From assembly GCA_948144175.1 (NCBI GenBank), contig CANXME010002546.1, forward strand, positions 1 to 64,000: DNA of 64,000 nucleotides, given 5' to 3'. Numbering within the stretch: the stretch's first letter is position 1; each line of letters begins with the position of its first letter. Made by a program: the position numbers and the translations under genes. The DNA comes from Closterium sp. NIES-65 (taxonomy: Eukaryota > Streptophyta > Zygnematophyceae > Desmidiales > Closteriaceae). The notes under the pieces are model-generated. The model saw nothing but the letters and a program-made list of their open reading frames with translations, made no database searches and had not been told where the DNA came from. Shown piece after piece: positions 31,679-42,300 of this stretch.

Positions 31679-31953
31679 GCGTTTCTTCACTTTGTTAGGG
31701 CTTGTGCTCGCTTTTCCTCACTTGTTGTAGACTTTGCCTGTACTGTGATCTATATATATATACCTGCATGCTTGCTAGATATAGATCATTGTGATGCTTG
31801 TGCTACATATATGTCTTTGCATGTGAACTGGCCTTGTGGCCCTTTGCTTGTGCTCAGAGTGTGTGGTGACGTTGTGATCCACCCTGAGCTTGCTTTGCCT
31901 TTCTTGACTGGTCTTGTGACCCCTTGCTCTCCCCCACTTTGCCTATGGGGGTG

Positions 31954-32084
31954 TGTCAAACATTATACCGTATATGTTTCTGTTGTGTAGGCTATAGTGG
32001 GTTAGCCTTTAGGGGGTACATTTCACTAGGGTTTCCTACTTGTACTCCAACAACTTTCTAGTTCATCACTTCTTGATTCTGACA
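31954..32084 (+). repeat. 3' LTR of copia-A3
   Basis: 131 bp from TGTCAAACATTATACC to TTGATTCTGACA, just after the polypurine tract CTATGGGGGTG. Confidence 0.92.
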
Positions 32085-32504
32085 GGGGGGGGAGGGGGAC
32101 GCGCGGGGGTTGGCTGGTACGGTACTCGCTTCAGGGTAGAACTCGAGAACAGGAACGGCAACCCTGAGGCGACAGTGCTCCTTAATCGTAAAGCCTGGCA
32201 CATCAGGGTAAATCAAGGTTCCTAGAAAATTACCCTACCGCATCAGTGTTACTACCGAAAACCACCCTGATTATCAGGGCATCAGGGTGATTTACCCTGA
32301 TAAAATGGCCCTGCCCACTTCCTTCCCTACTCCTTCACGTTTCTGATCCTATAGTATCTCGCTTCTCCTATCGGATCCTTTTTCCTCATCAATTTCACAT
32401 CATCTGTTTCAATAAAAGTTGTATCAGCAGGCAATTATGAAACGAGTCCACCTTTATTCATCAATTTACCATAACCATGAAACCACTAACATCTCACACT
32501 ACAC
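32085..32504. other. Intergenic sequence with CAGGGT words, no gene seen
   Basis: It begins with a G-run, then carries several ATCAGGGT and ACCCTGAT words in both orientations (32,200-32,310), which can form small hairpins. The remainder is AT-rich. I see no coding region. Similar CATCAGTGT words lie near 8,230. Confidence 0.5.
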
Positions 32505-32620
32505 GCCTTAGGGTACACAAGGATGCACCATAGCAGTTGGCAGAGCGTACACAAGGTTGCACCATAGCAGTTGGCAGAGCGTACACAAGGTTGCACCATA
32601 GCAGTTGGCAGAGCGTACAC
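32505..32620. repeat. 34-bp tandem repeat downstream of the copper transporter
   Basis: About three copies of a 34-bp unit containing AGCAGTTGGCAGAGCGTACA, with few differences. It lies beyond the transporter stop codon and may be in its 3' UTR. Confidence 0.8.
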
Positions 32621-32906
32621 ATCGCAAACCAAACCCATCCAGAACATAGCTTAGCACCGCATGGCCTTTCTTCCTGCTCTGACTGACTCACTAAATGTCC
32701 CGATTCTCCCACCACATAATGACAGCATCCTATGTCCCCATGTGTGAGCAACCCATCAGAATAAAAGCAGCAGCATCTCACCACACTTCGCTCTGCTGCG
32801 ACGAGATGGCTGATTTGCACCTCACCACGCTTCGCTCTGCTCTTCCTCCTGCCTAAACGCCAAACCATTCCAAGTTTGTCAAAAGCCTCTCCCCATATCA
32901 TCCCCT

Positions 32907-34419
32907 TTATGGAGCGGCGCAGCACGCGTCAGAAGTCCCGCAGCAATTCTCCTCCTGCGCCTCCTCAACAAGCGGCCTTTCCGACGAGGTCTTCCGCCTC
33001 TTGGCTCCAAAAAAGAAGAAGCCAATAGTGAGGCCGAGAACGACCGCGATAAAGAGGCCGATGTTGAAGCTCATGACAATGAGCATGATCGCATAGCTGA
33101 ATATGAGGTTGAGCGCGTATATGCCCGTCACTGCCAGGCGGTCCAGGAGGGATCTCCAATCGACCTTCTTGCTACTGGTGGCGTCGGCGCTGTCAGCGCT
33201 GGAAAGGAGAGCGGGAGGGTGGAGGGCGGAGGGAGGGGGTGGAGGGAGGAGGGAGGGGGTGGAGGGAGAGGGATGAAGCCACTTAGCTCGCATCCTGCTC
33301 AAGGAGGGATCGCCAGAGGCAGGCCTTCTTGCTGCTGGCGGCGTCGGTGTCATCGGCACTGGAAGGGAGAGGTGAGTGGGAGAGGGAGAGGACGAAGGAG
33401 AGGGAGGAGAGAGGGAGGAGAGCGATGAGGGAGAGAAACAGGGAGGGAGAGGGAGGAGGGAGAAGGAGCCACTTAGCTCGTATCCTGCTCGATGAGGGGA
33501 CCTTGTTGGTGCTGCTGGCGTCGGTGTCGTCAGCATTGGAGAGGGGAGTGGGGGAGGTTGGAGGGCGAAGTCAGGAGGGTGGTACTGAAAGTTGCAAGAG
33601 GGAGTGACAGTGAGTATAGCAAGAGGAAGAGTAGTGAGTATAGCAAGAGGGAGTGGTAGTGAGTGTAGCAAGAGGGAGTGGTAGTGAGTGTAGCAAGAGG
33701 GAGTGGTAGTGAGTGTAGCAAGAGGGAGTGGTAGTGAGTGTAGCAAGAGGGAGTGGTAGTGAGTGTAGCAAGAGGGAGTGGTAGTGAGTGTAGCAAGAGG
33801 GAGTGGTAGTGAGTGTAGCAAGAGGGAGTGGTAGTGAGTGTAGCAAGAGGGAGTGAAGAGAGAGGAGCAAGAGCAGTGAAAAGAGAGTGAAGAGTGCGAT
33901 GGAGGGCGATACAAGGGGCAAACGGGAGAGGGAGCGGCAATAGCGGCGGCGAGGACGACCACGGTGAAAACAGGCAAGGGGGAGGGATCGATGGATTCAA
34001 AAGGAGGGAGGATGAGAGGAGGGAGGTGGAGGGAGGAAGAGCAAGGGAGAAAACCACATCAGCTTCACTTACCCTTGCTCGGCGTCCTTCACGCGGCATC
34101 GGCGAGTGGCGGACAGCTTCAGCCGGAACGACGTGAGGAACTCGTGAAGCACGCAGAAGACAACGACGAGGAAGCACGCGAGCAGATAGAAACCCCAACT
34201 GCTCGTTTTCCAACTCTCGAACAATATAATCACGTTCGGGCCCCAGTAGAACCACATCTGCATCATCATCATCGACATGCTTCCGCCAGATGTGCTGCTG
34301 CTACTGGTGGAAGGAGAATCCGGGTCGTAGCTGGGGCTGGAGGTGTCAGCTCCGCCGGATGCGGAGCCTCCGCCCATGGAGCTCATGTCGTGACCCATGG
34401 CGCTCATGTCGTGATCCAT
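32907..34419 (-). CDS. CTR/COPT-family copper transporter, two exons
   Basis: Exon 1 is 34,419-34,073 and exon 2 is 33,198-32,907, joined in frame (donor GTAAGT, acceptor TTTCCAG) to 212 residues. The N-terminus is Met/His-rich (MDHDMSAMGHDMSSMGG), as in copper-capturing ectodomains. It is followed by MWFYWGPNVIILFESW before membrane segment 1 (about 75-94). Segment 2 has the MxxxM copper gate (MLIVM, 154-158) and segment 3 the GxxxG packing motif (GLTIG, 171-175). Four cysteines end the protein (NCCGTSDACC). Family role: trimeric high-affinity Cu(I) uptake across the plasma or an internal membrane. The length fits the family. The intron holds repeats and two partial copies of the exon 2 start. 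Confidence 0.95.
33280..33545 (-). repeat. Two truncated copies of the start of transporter exon 2, in the intron
   Basis: Around 33,325-33,362 and 33,505-33,542 the intron repeats the exon 2 beginning and its upstream acceptor region (compare 33,160-33,205), with 80-90% similarity. Each copy is preceded by a copy of the AAGCCACTTAGCTCG stretch. The copies stop before the membrane segments. They lie upstream of the intact exon. Confidence 0.8.
33600..33865. repeat. 25-bp minisatellite in the transporter intron
   Basis: About ten tandem units of 25 bp built on AGTGTAGCAAGAGGGAGTGG, nearly identical. The long open frames here result from the period and are not genes. Confidence 0.9.
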
Positions 34420-36329
34420 GGCTGCTGCTGCCGGTTACGCGGTAACCAGATGAGTTTACCCGAATGCGAAGTGTTGCGAATATGTGTCAGACCAGAACGC
34501 AGCAAACGGATTAGCAGGATAGGACAAAGTAGGCCCCTTTGATTGGAAGGCTGGGTGCGGTCGGGAAAGTCCACTATGGTCAATTATGCTTCCCTTTTTA
34601 TCTCCAATGTTAGCTGCTTCTAGGCGTCTATGCACCCGATCTGTAAGTGACTTCTGTAGAAGTGTGAAGTGGGAATCGGAGAAAAAGGGAGGTCGAGGCA
34701 ATGTGGACAAACCGTCCCTAGTCGAGCTCCAGGTTACGTCCCAAGGCAACACGAACGAGGCGCGGGGAGTGAGAAAACGACCAGGAGACAAGTCCACAGA
34801 CGAGTAGCACTAGCGGAGTCCTTTATATCCTTCGATGACAGCAAGCCAGGAATCTCGAGTAGAATCTCGCTGCTCCTTCCGATCGTTGTTCCAAAAAGCT
34901 CCACGCCGAACAAGAAAGCGGATAGAAGCTCTATAGGTAGTCTGTCGCAAAGATCGAGGATTCTCGTTCTGTTTCTCGTGCTCTTTCCTTTCCGCACTGT
35001 TTCAGTCCTTTCTGTCGTACAGTGCTGTACGAGCCGAGCCTTTCTCTCACACAATTGGAAAGGGGAGGCTTTTCTGACGAAATGACGTGGCGGCGGGGCA
35101 GCTGGCCGATAGCTACTCCAGATACCAGTAGCGGCCTAAAAAATCTCCGAGTGGCGAGCAACGTAAGAACCGTCAGCTGGAGAATGCCAATTGACTGAAC
35201 GTCGCGAGAAAGAACGGGGGAAAAAGGTTGGTGGAGGGAGGTAAGAAAGGAGCATGAGAAACAGGCTGGAATCAGTGTGGTAGAGTGGAGCCTTCTTGTC
35301 AACAGCGGTGCAACTCCCGGTTTCAGTTTTGCTCAGTACAAGTTTACATGTCCTAGAAACACATCTGTACGTGCAGTTCAGAGCAGAGATCCAAAGCAGG
35401 ATGCCTGCAGAAGCATCGTACGATCGCGGTGCTTCTGTGCCAGAGCCGCACTGTACGGTGGCACGTACGTTCGCCTTGCTCCTGACATGATACCGTACAC
35501 CTTGTTATCTCCACATCCCGACCAGCATTTGCTTGCGATTGGTGCATTGGTCCCGTCAGCAAATCACTGCTGGTGATTTGTTCACCCAGCTGACTGGGAA
35601 CAAGCCAATCGCTCGGCATTTCGTGAGAACTTTCCACTATGGGCGACACGGACGGAGAGGGAATGTACATGGACCACAGCCGCGGAAACTGGTGGGCCGT
35701 GGTCCGTGGCCAGCAATCCTCACCACGCCGCGGCTCGAGAGTCGGGAGCAGCGGGTTTATCAAATTTGTTCTTGTTCCATGTTGGAGCGCCTACTCTAAA
35801 CCATTGTCTCAGTTCTGGTTTCATATCCCAAAGTCGCCCTAAGTCAACCAATCCACGAGAACCCACTAGGGGTTAAACGATTCAGCTTCAGATGTGTCCC
35901 TTGTGCCGTGCAGTTCTTTGAGACCAATTTTTGAATACGGCTCGACACCTTTTCAGGGTCGTCGTACAGGTACGAGCTATTTGGAGGCTGACCAGTCCAG
36001 CTGAAATGGCAACATTTTACTGGGTCAACAGATTCTGTACGTATAAAAGCCACTATAAATTTGTCCAACTGACGAGGGTTTAGGGTCGTGTAAAGTGAAC
36101 ATTCTATCAGTGCCAGAAGACCTTATGTTCAAGTCTTGAAGGGCATCAAGCTGTTGCCATTTTGGGGCTTTTAATTATTAGCCTCAAGCTTTTATCAAGT
36201 ATCGACAAGAACAAAAAATAATGGGAAGTTTTATGTTTAGTTACGCATCCATGATTCATCCTTTCATAGCATCAACTTGTTAGCACATGTGGGGACACCG
36301 AAACAGGCCATTAGTTGTACATCTCACTT
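34420..36329. other. Intergenic region, no gene recognised
   Basis: This 1.9-kb space lies upstream of the transporter and downstream of the kinase gene, both transcribed leftward, so the transporter promoter should lie near 34,430-34,700. Short frames occur on both strands but show no domain, splice structure or homology I recognise. There is no tandem repeat and no palindrome of the kind found further right. Confidence 0.5.
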
Positions 36330-39300
36330 TCAGATCTCCACGGCTTCTGTCTGGTCAACGACCCGCCGCACCCTCACATACACATCTGTGCCGTAGCCTG
36401 GAATGCTAACCATCTGGGATTTGTGAAAGTAAACAGGGACATGACGTGAGGGAATTTGAAGCAAACAGCGGAGGCAAGGGAGATTCGATGTATGTCATAA
36501 TACTACGGTACTATGCAAAAGAATGGAAGCGCGTGTGGGAAATCAGTGCACGATTCAAATACGGTAATTAGCGTAAAGGCAGATAATGACGATGCAATGA
36601 ACCCAAGAGAATGAACCCAAGACACTGCACCCCAGATTTACATCCTACTCCTCACCTCAATGTTGCCATTTGTACCTCAATAGTGCCCTCACACCTCGGC
36701 ATCGTGACCCACACCTCAGTACGCCCATGCGCTCTTCAATACCTCCATCCATGCCTCAATACCGCAATGCACACCTCGATATTGCCACCAAGATATTGCG
36801 CAAGCAACCGCGAGTAAGGCAGCCCGAACCCCAGGCCCGCCATGGGCGTCCCTTGGGAGTCCACAGGACCACCAGCTGGTGAAGGGGTGGGTAGTTGGTT
36901 GGTGGTGGTGGGGTGAGAGGGGGGAGAAGAGGGCTTAGTTGATTTGTTGATCCGGGGCCAGGGGAGTTGATGGTGGGTTGAGGGGCATCGACAAGGCAGC
37001 TCGAACCCCACCCGCCATGGGCGTCCCTTGGGAGTCCACAGGGCCACCGGCTGTTTAGGAGCAAGGGGGTTGGTTGGCGGGTTGAGGAGGTCACCTCAAT
37101 GACAAACAAGCAGCCCGAATCCCAGCCCAGCCCGAATCCCAGCCCAGCCCGAATCCCAAAAGAAGTCCCAGGCCGGCCTGGCCATGAGGCGCCTCACAAA
37201 CAAGTCCCAGGCCGGCCATAAGCCTTACCTGCGGATCTCAGGGTGCTAGACGTGCTGACGTCACCCTCCACCGAAGAGTACCCATAGCGCCACACCTGGC
37301 AATGGATGGGCGGGCGGCAGGTGGGAGGGAGACAGGTTGAAGGGTGGGTGGAGAGGGGTTATACGGCTGGCGTGGTGTGCGTGCAGCAGCGCACAGCCAA
37401 CATGCAATCTCGAGGCGCCCCAAAAAAACAGCAGCAGCACATGACAGCTGGCATCGATGAGAGTGGGATGGGCGCCACTGACGCCCCCACCCCTGCACTG
37501 AGGAGTAGAGATGGGCAGGTGGGAGGCTGGGTTGCAACGAGGGGGTGTAGGGAGGTTATAGGACATGAGCACATGAGAGGACATGGGTGCTCTCATGTGC
37601 ACTTGAGAGCTGCCATCCATGGGGTGGGTCCGACTGATGGCCCCACCCTCCACAAACGAGTATCCACATGGCCAAGCGGGGTGCACACATCAGGAGCCTG
37701 ATGGCATGAAAGATGGGTGCGGTCTTGGGATGTCTTACAACCCCCCCCCACCCTCCCCTTCTCCCTCTCCCACCCCCCCTTTACGAATCCCCCCCCCCCC
37801 CCCCCTTCATGCCTCTGTCCCTCTCCTTCCACTTGCTGTCGCCTCACCTTGGCTTGAAGCTTCTCTGGAATGCCGCCTCCCAAATCAGACACCTGGTGAA
37901 GGGATGGGTGAAGGGATGGGTGAAGGAATGGGTGAAGGGATGGGTGAAGGGATGGGTGAAGGGATGGGTGAAGGGATGGGTGAAGGGATGGGTGAAGGGA
38001 TGGGTGAAGGGATGGGCGAAGGGATGGGTGAAGGGATGGGTGATGGGATGGGTGAAGGGATGGGCGAAGGGATGGGTGAAGGGATGGGTGAAGGGATGGG
38101 TGATGGGATGGGTGAAGGGATGGGCGAAGGGATGGGTGAAGGGATGGGTGATGGGATGGGTGAAGGGATGGGCGAAGGGATGGGTGAAGGGATGGGTGAT
38201 GGGATGGGTGATGGGATGGGTGATGAGATGGGTGAAGGGATGGGTGATGGGATGGGTGAAGGGATGGGTGAAGGGATGGTTGATGGGATGGGTGATGGGA
38301 TGGATGATGGGATGGGTGATGGGATGGGCAATGGAGGAGGGGGAAAGAACGGGTGCACTTGGTTCCAGCAAATATGCTGGAGGGAGGGGTGCATAGATGG
38401 ATGGATGGATGGATGGATGGATGGATGGATGGATGGATGGATGGATGGATGGATGGATGGATGGATGGATGGATGGATGGATGGATGGATGGATGGATGG
38501 ATGGATGGATGGATGGATGGATGGATGGATGGATGGATGGATGGATGGATAGAATGATGGGTCAAACAGCTGTGGCTTCACGCAGCAGCCTGTAGCCATA
38601 CTTAAGGGCAAATTGGACTGAATCAGAACACAACACCGCTCTGACAACATTTGGAGGGTTGATTGGAACAGAAAACCGCTCATACAAGTAGTCACCTTGA
38701 TTGTGACTAGGTTGGATTCTTGACTGGGGCTCTGGGGTTGGGGGGATGCATTGGCCCACAAAGAAACACAAAACTGCTTTTACAGCAAACGGGGGGCACG
38801 GACTGACCTTGATCGTGACTTCGTTTGAGCCGGAGCAGACAGTGATTATAACGGGGGGGAACTTGGCTGAAGAGGAGGGCATCGAGTCCCCTGATTGGTC
38901 TGCGTGATGCTCCACTACTGCTCGGGACGCGTTCTGATTGGATCGACGGGTGTGGAAGGACGAAAGAGGCACGTGGGGGATGCGAGGTGCGAGTCCTCTG
39001 ATTGGTCTGTGTGATGCTCCACACTTGCTCCGGACCCGTCCTTATGGTGCCCAACAAAATTCAGCTTTACCCGACTCAAAATACGAGGATCCTTATAACG
39101 AGTACCAACTGCTTCACACTCTGAGGATCTCAAAGAGCTTGTAGTGGGGATGCGAGGGGGTATATGCGAAGGAGGCAAGACACACTTCATAGGGATTACA
39201 ACCAGCCCTCTCTTGAGAATTCCCAAGAGCTTGCAGTGCAGATGCGAGGGGGTGTAGACGACCGAGGTATTGAGGACCCTGTGAGCATGAACTCAGGACA

Positions 39301-42300
39301 GAAACTACAGAGCTTTAACTGAGTACAGACAGGGCTCAACCTGAGAATCTCAAAGAGCATGTGATGCAGATGTGAGGGGAGATGTAAGCAAAAGAGGCGT
39401 TGAGATCGCCTGTGAGCACGAACTCAGGACAGCAGCCAAAGAGCTAACCAAGGCAAGGGGTACAGAACAGACTCACCTTGAGAATCTCAAACAGCATGTA
39501 ATGCAGGTGTGAAGGGATGTAGGCAAATGAGGTGTTGAGATCCCCTGTGAGCACGAACTCAGGGCAGCAGCCGAACGTCCTCGTGCACATGTCTGTCGCC
39601 TCCTCCACTGCGTCTTCAACGACCTCCCGTGCTGACATCTGAGGATGATGAGGTGACGAGGAGAGATTGCAGTGGGAGGGGAAAGGTAAAGACTCAAGGA
39701 AAGGGCAGCAGCCGAACGTCCTCGTGCACATGTCAGTGGCCTCCTCCACTGCATCGTCCACCACCTCCCGCGCTGACATCTGATAATGGCGAAGGGGAAA
39801 GAAGATGAGAACTGGGAGTGGGAAGGGGAACAGTGAACAGTCAGGGAAAGGGCAGCAGCCGAACGTCCTCGTACACATGTCAGTTGCCTCCTCCACTGCG
39901 TCTTCAACGACCTCCCGTGCTGACATCTGAAGATGGTGATGAGGAGGAGACGGGAGTAGGACGAGGAAGGGTACTGATTCAAGGAAGTGTTTTGAGTCGA
40001 CTCAAAACACAGAAGGGTACTGATTCAAGGAAAAGGCAGCAGCCAAACGCTCGAGTGCACACATCCAGTGCATCTGGAACCCATGCCGACATTTTTGAGG
40101 CGCCTAAAAAATTCAGTGCATCTGAACTGAAACCCATGCCGACAACTGAAGGTGACTTTTGAGTCGACTCAAAAGTCACCTCGAGTACACACATCCAGTG
40201 CATCTGAAACTCGATGCATTGGGTTTCGAAGCTTCGAAGCATCTGAAACCCATGCCGACAACTGAAGGCTTCAAAGCTTAGCGTTCCTTGCCGTCAAGTC
40301 AATTCAAGAGTCACCCCGCAAGCTTACAACCTCAGGGAGAAGGGATATTGCGACTTTCTAAAACCCCTTCACCAATCATGGTCACAGCTGAAGGTAAAGT
40401 TGAGAGACGGGTCACATGAGTGATAGGTACAAACGAAGGGTGAGCCGCAACAAGCACACTCACTCACGTTGGTGCAGATAACCCCGATATACCCTGGTCT
40501 CTTCTGCTGCAATGCCATATGCTGTTCTGCCACCAACACTCACTGAACTTCTGTGCAGAAACAGTGTGGGTCAACACAAGCCCCCCCACTCACTCACGTT
40601 AGTGCAGATGACACCGATATACCCTGGTTTCTTCTGCTGCAGGGCGATGTGCTGCTCTGCCACCACCCTCCCTCGGAGTGCGTTCTGTTTCCTACTCCAA
40701 ATCCACTCAAGAGAGGCACACACACTTCTCACTCACGTTGGTGCAGATGACCCCGATGTACCCTGGCCTCTTCTGCTGAAGGGCGATGTGCTGCTCTGCC
40801 ACCACCCTGCCTCAGATTGAGTTTTTTTTCCTACTCCAAATCCACTCAAGAGAGGCACAAGCACTTCCCACTCACGTTGGTGCAGATAACACCGATGTAC
40901 CCTGGTCTCTTCTGCTGCAGTGCAATATGCTGCTCTGCCACCACCCTTCTGCTGATACGAGACCGCAACCTGCCAGGACAGACACAAAGGAAGACAGTCT
41001 ATAAACACAGCAATCAACATGTACAAGCTACACTGCATCATGCAAGAACAGCAAAGTTCCATCTATATACCATGTAAATGAGCATCCCAGCCCTACGGCG
41101 TGCAGTTGCCTCTGGACGATCGAGAATATGATCATATCATATCATATCAGATCCGATCCGATCAAGGGCACGCACATGTTATCAAGGAAGCTGTCGAGGT
41201 TGAGCTCTCGCCCCACCAGCTGCCGGTTGGCGCACTCCCGCACCCCTCGGGCCAGCACGCCTATGAGGGGCTTGGGGCCTGCCTATGAGTTTCTTGGCGC
41301 TCTGTGCTCTCTCAGTCTACCTGACCTGGCTGCCTGGCTGCCTGGCTCACATGTTATCAAGGAAGCTGTCGAGATTGAGTTCTCGCCCCACCAGTGGCCG
41401 GATGGAGCACTCCCTCACACCACGTGCCAGCACGCCTATAAGGGGTGTGTGCTCTTCCACCAGCTGTGCAGGTGAGCGCAGGGGAGAGGGAGAGAGGGAA
41501 GCATAGAGTGGGACAGGGGGATGAGAGGTAAGGGGCTGGATGGAGCACTCCCTCACCCCGCGGACTAGCTGATGAATTGAGTGATGAGGAAAAGGGGAAA
41601 GGTTGTGAACGGTAGAAGAGAAGGCTCTCTCACCCCGCCCGTGGGCCAACACACTCAAAATCGCCTATCACCCATCATCACCCATTACTCACCAGCGCCA
41701 GCAGCTCGGTGAGCTTATCATTGTCCTCATGCGTCACAGGATACATTGACATGCAAACACCCCCTTCCATCACCCATCAACCATCTTCCACCACCCTCCA
41801 CCACTCTCCACCCATCTCTCACCAGTGCCAGCAGCTCCGTGAACTTCTCATTGTCCTCATGCGTCCGCACCTCAGGAAACGCAACCAGCAGGTCCAGCGC
41901 TCTGCGGTACGAGTCATAGACCTGGAGTGAGGGGGGTACGAGGAGAGGGGAGAGAGGAGAGGAGATAGATGGGGGGAGGAAAAGAGACGAGAAAATAAGT
42001 TCTTGTGTGTCCCCACCCCAGGGAATACAACCAGCAGGTCCAGCGCCCTGCGGTACGAGTCATAGACCTGAGAGGGGGGTATGAGGAGAGAGGAGGAGAA
42101 GAGGAGGCACATGAGGGGAAGAGACGGGAAAATCAGTTCTTGTGCGTCCACACCCCAGGGAATGCAACCAGCAGGTCTAGCGCCCTGAAGTAAGAGTCAT
42201 AGACCTGAGAGGGGAATATGCGGAGAGGGGTGAGAGGAGAGGAGGCAGATGAGGGGAGAAAAACGGACAAGTCAGGACAATGAGGCGGTTGGCCACGCTG

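Larger units (their letters stand above)
23409..32084 (+). mobile_element. Copia-A3 LTR retrotransposon, decayed
   Basis: The 5' LTR (23,409-23,504, 96 bp) and 3' LTR (31,954-32,084, 131 bp) share both ends. The 5' copy lacks about 35 bp near its start. The primer-binding site TGGTATTAAGAGC starts at 23,505. The flanks are G-runs, consistent with a GGGGG duplication but weakly informative. The leader is split by a minus-strand non-autonomous element (23,919-25,490). The polyprotein has the copia-A2 layout with many stops and frameshifts. Confidence 0.9.

Noticed and set aside
33530..34255. Minus-strand frames with SLPLATLTTTPSCYTHYH repeats
   Set aside because: These are products of the 25-bp intronic minisatellite; the transporter exons lie on either side.
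34420..36329. A small gene between transporter and kinase
   Set aside because: Short frames exist on both strands but without homology, splice structure or composition that would support a call.
37713..38761. Long frames encoding GEGM, HPFT and DGWM repeats
   Set aside because: These are translations of the 12-bp minisatellite and the GGAT array within a kinase intron.
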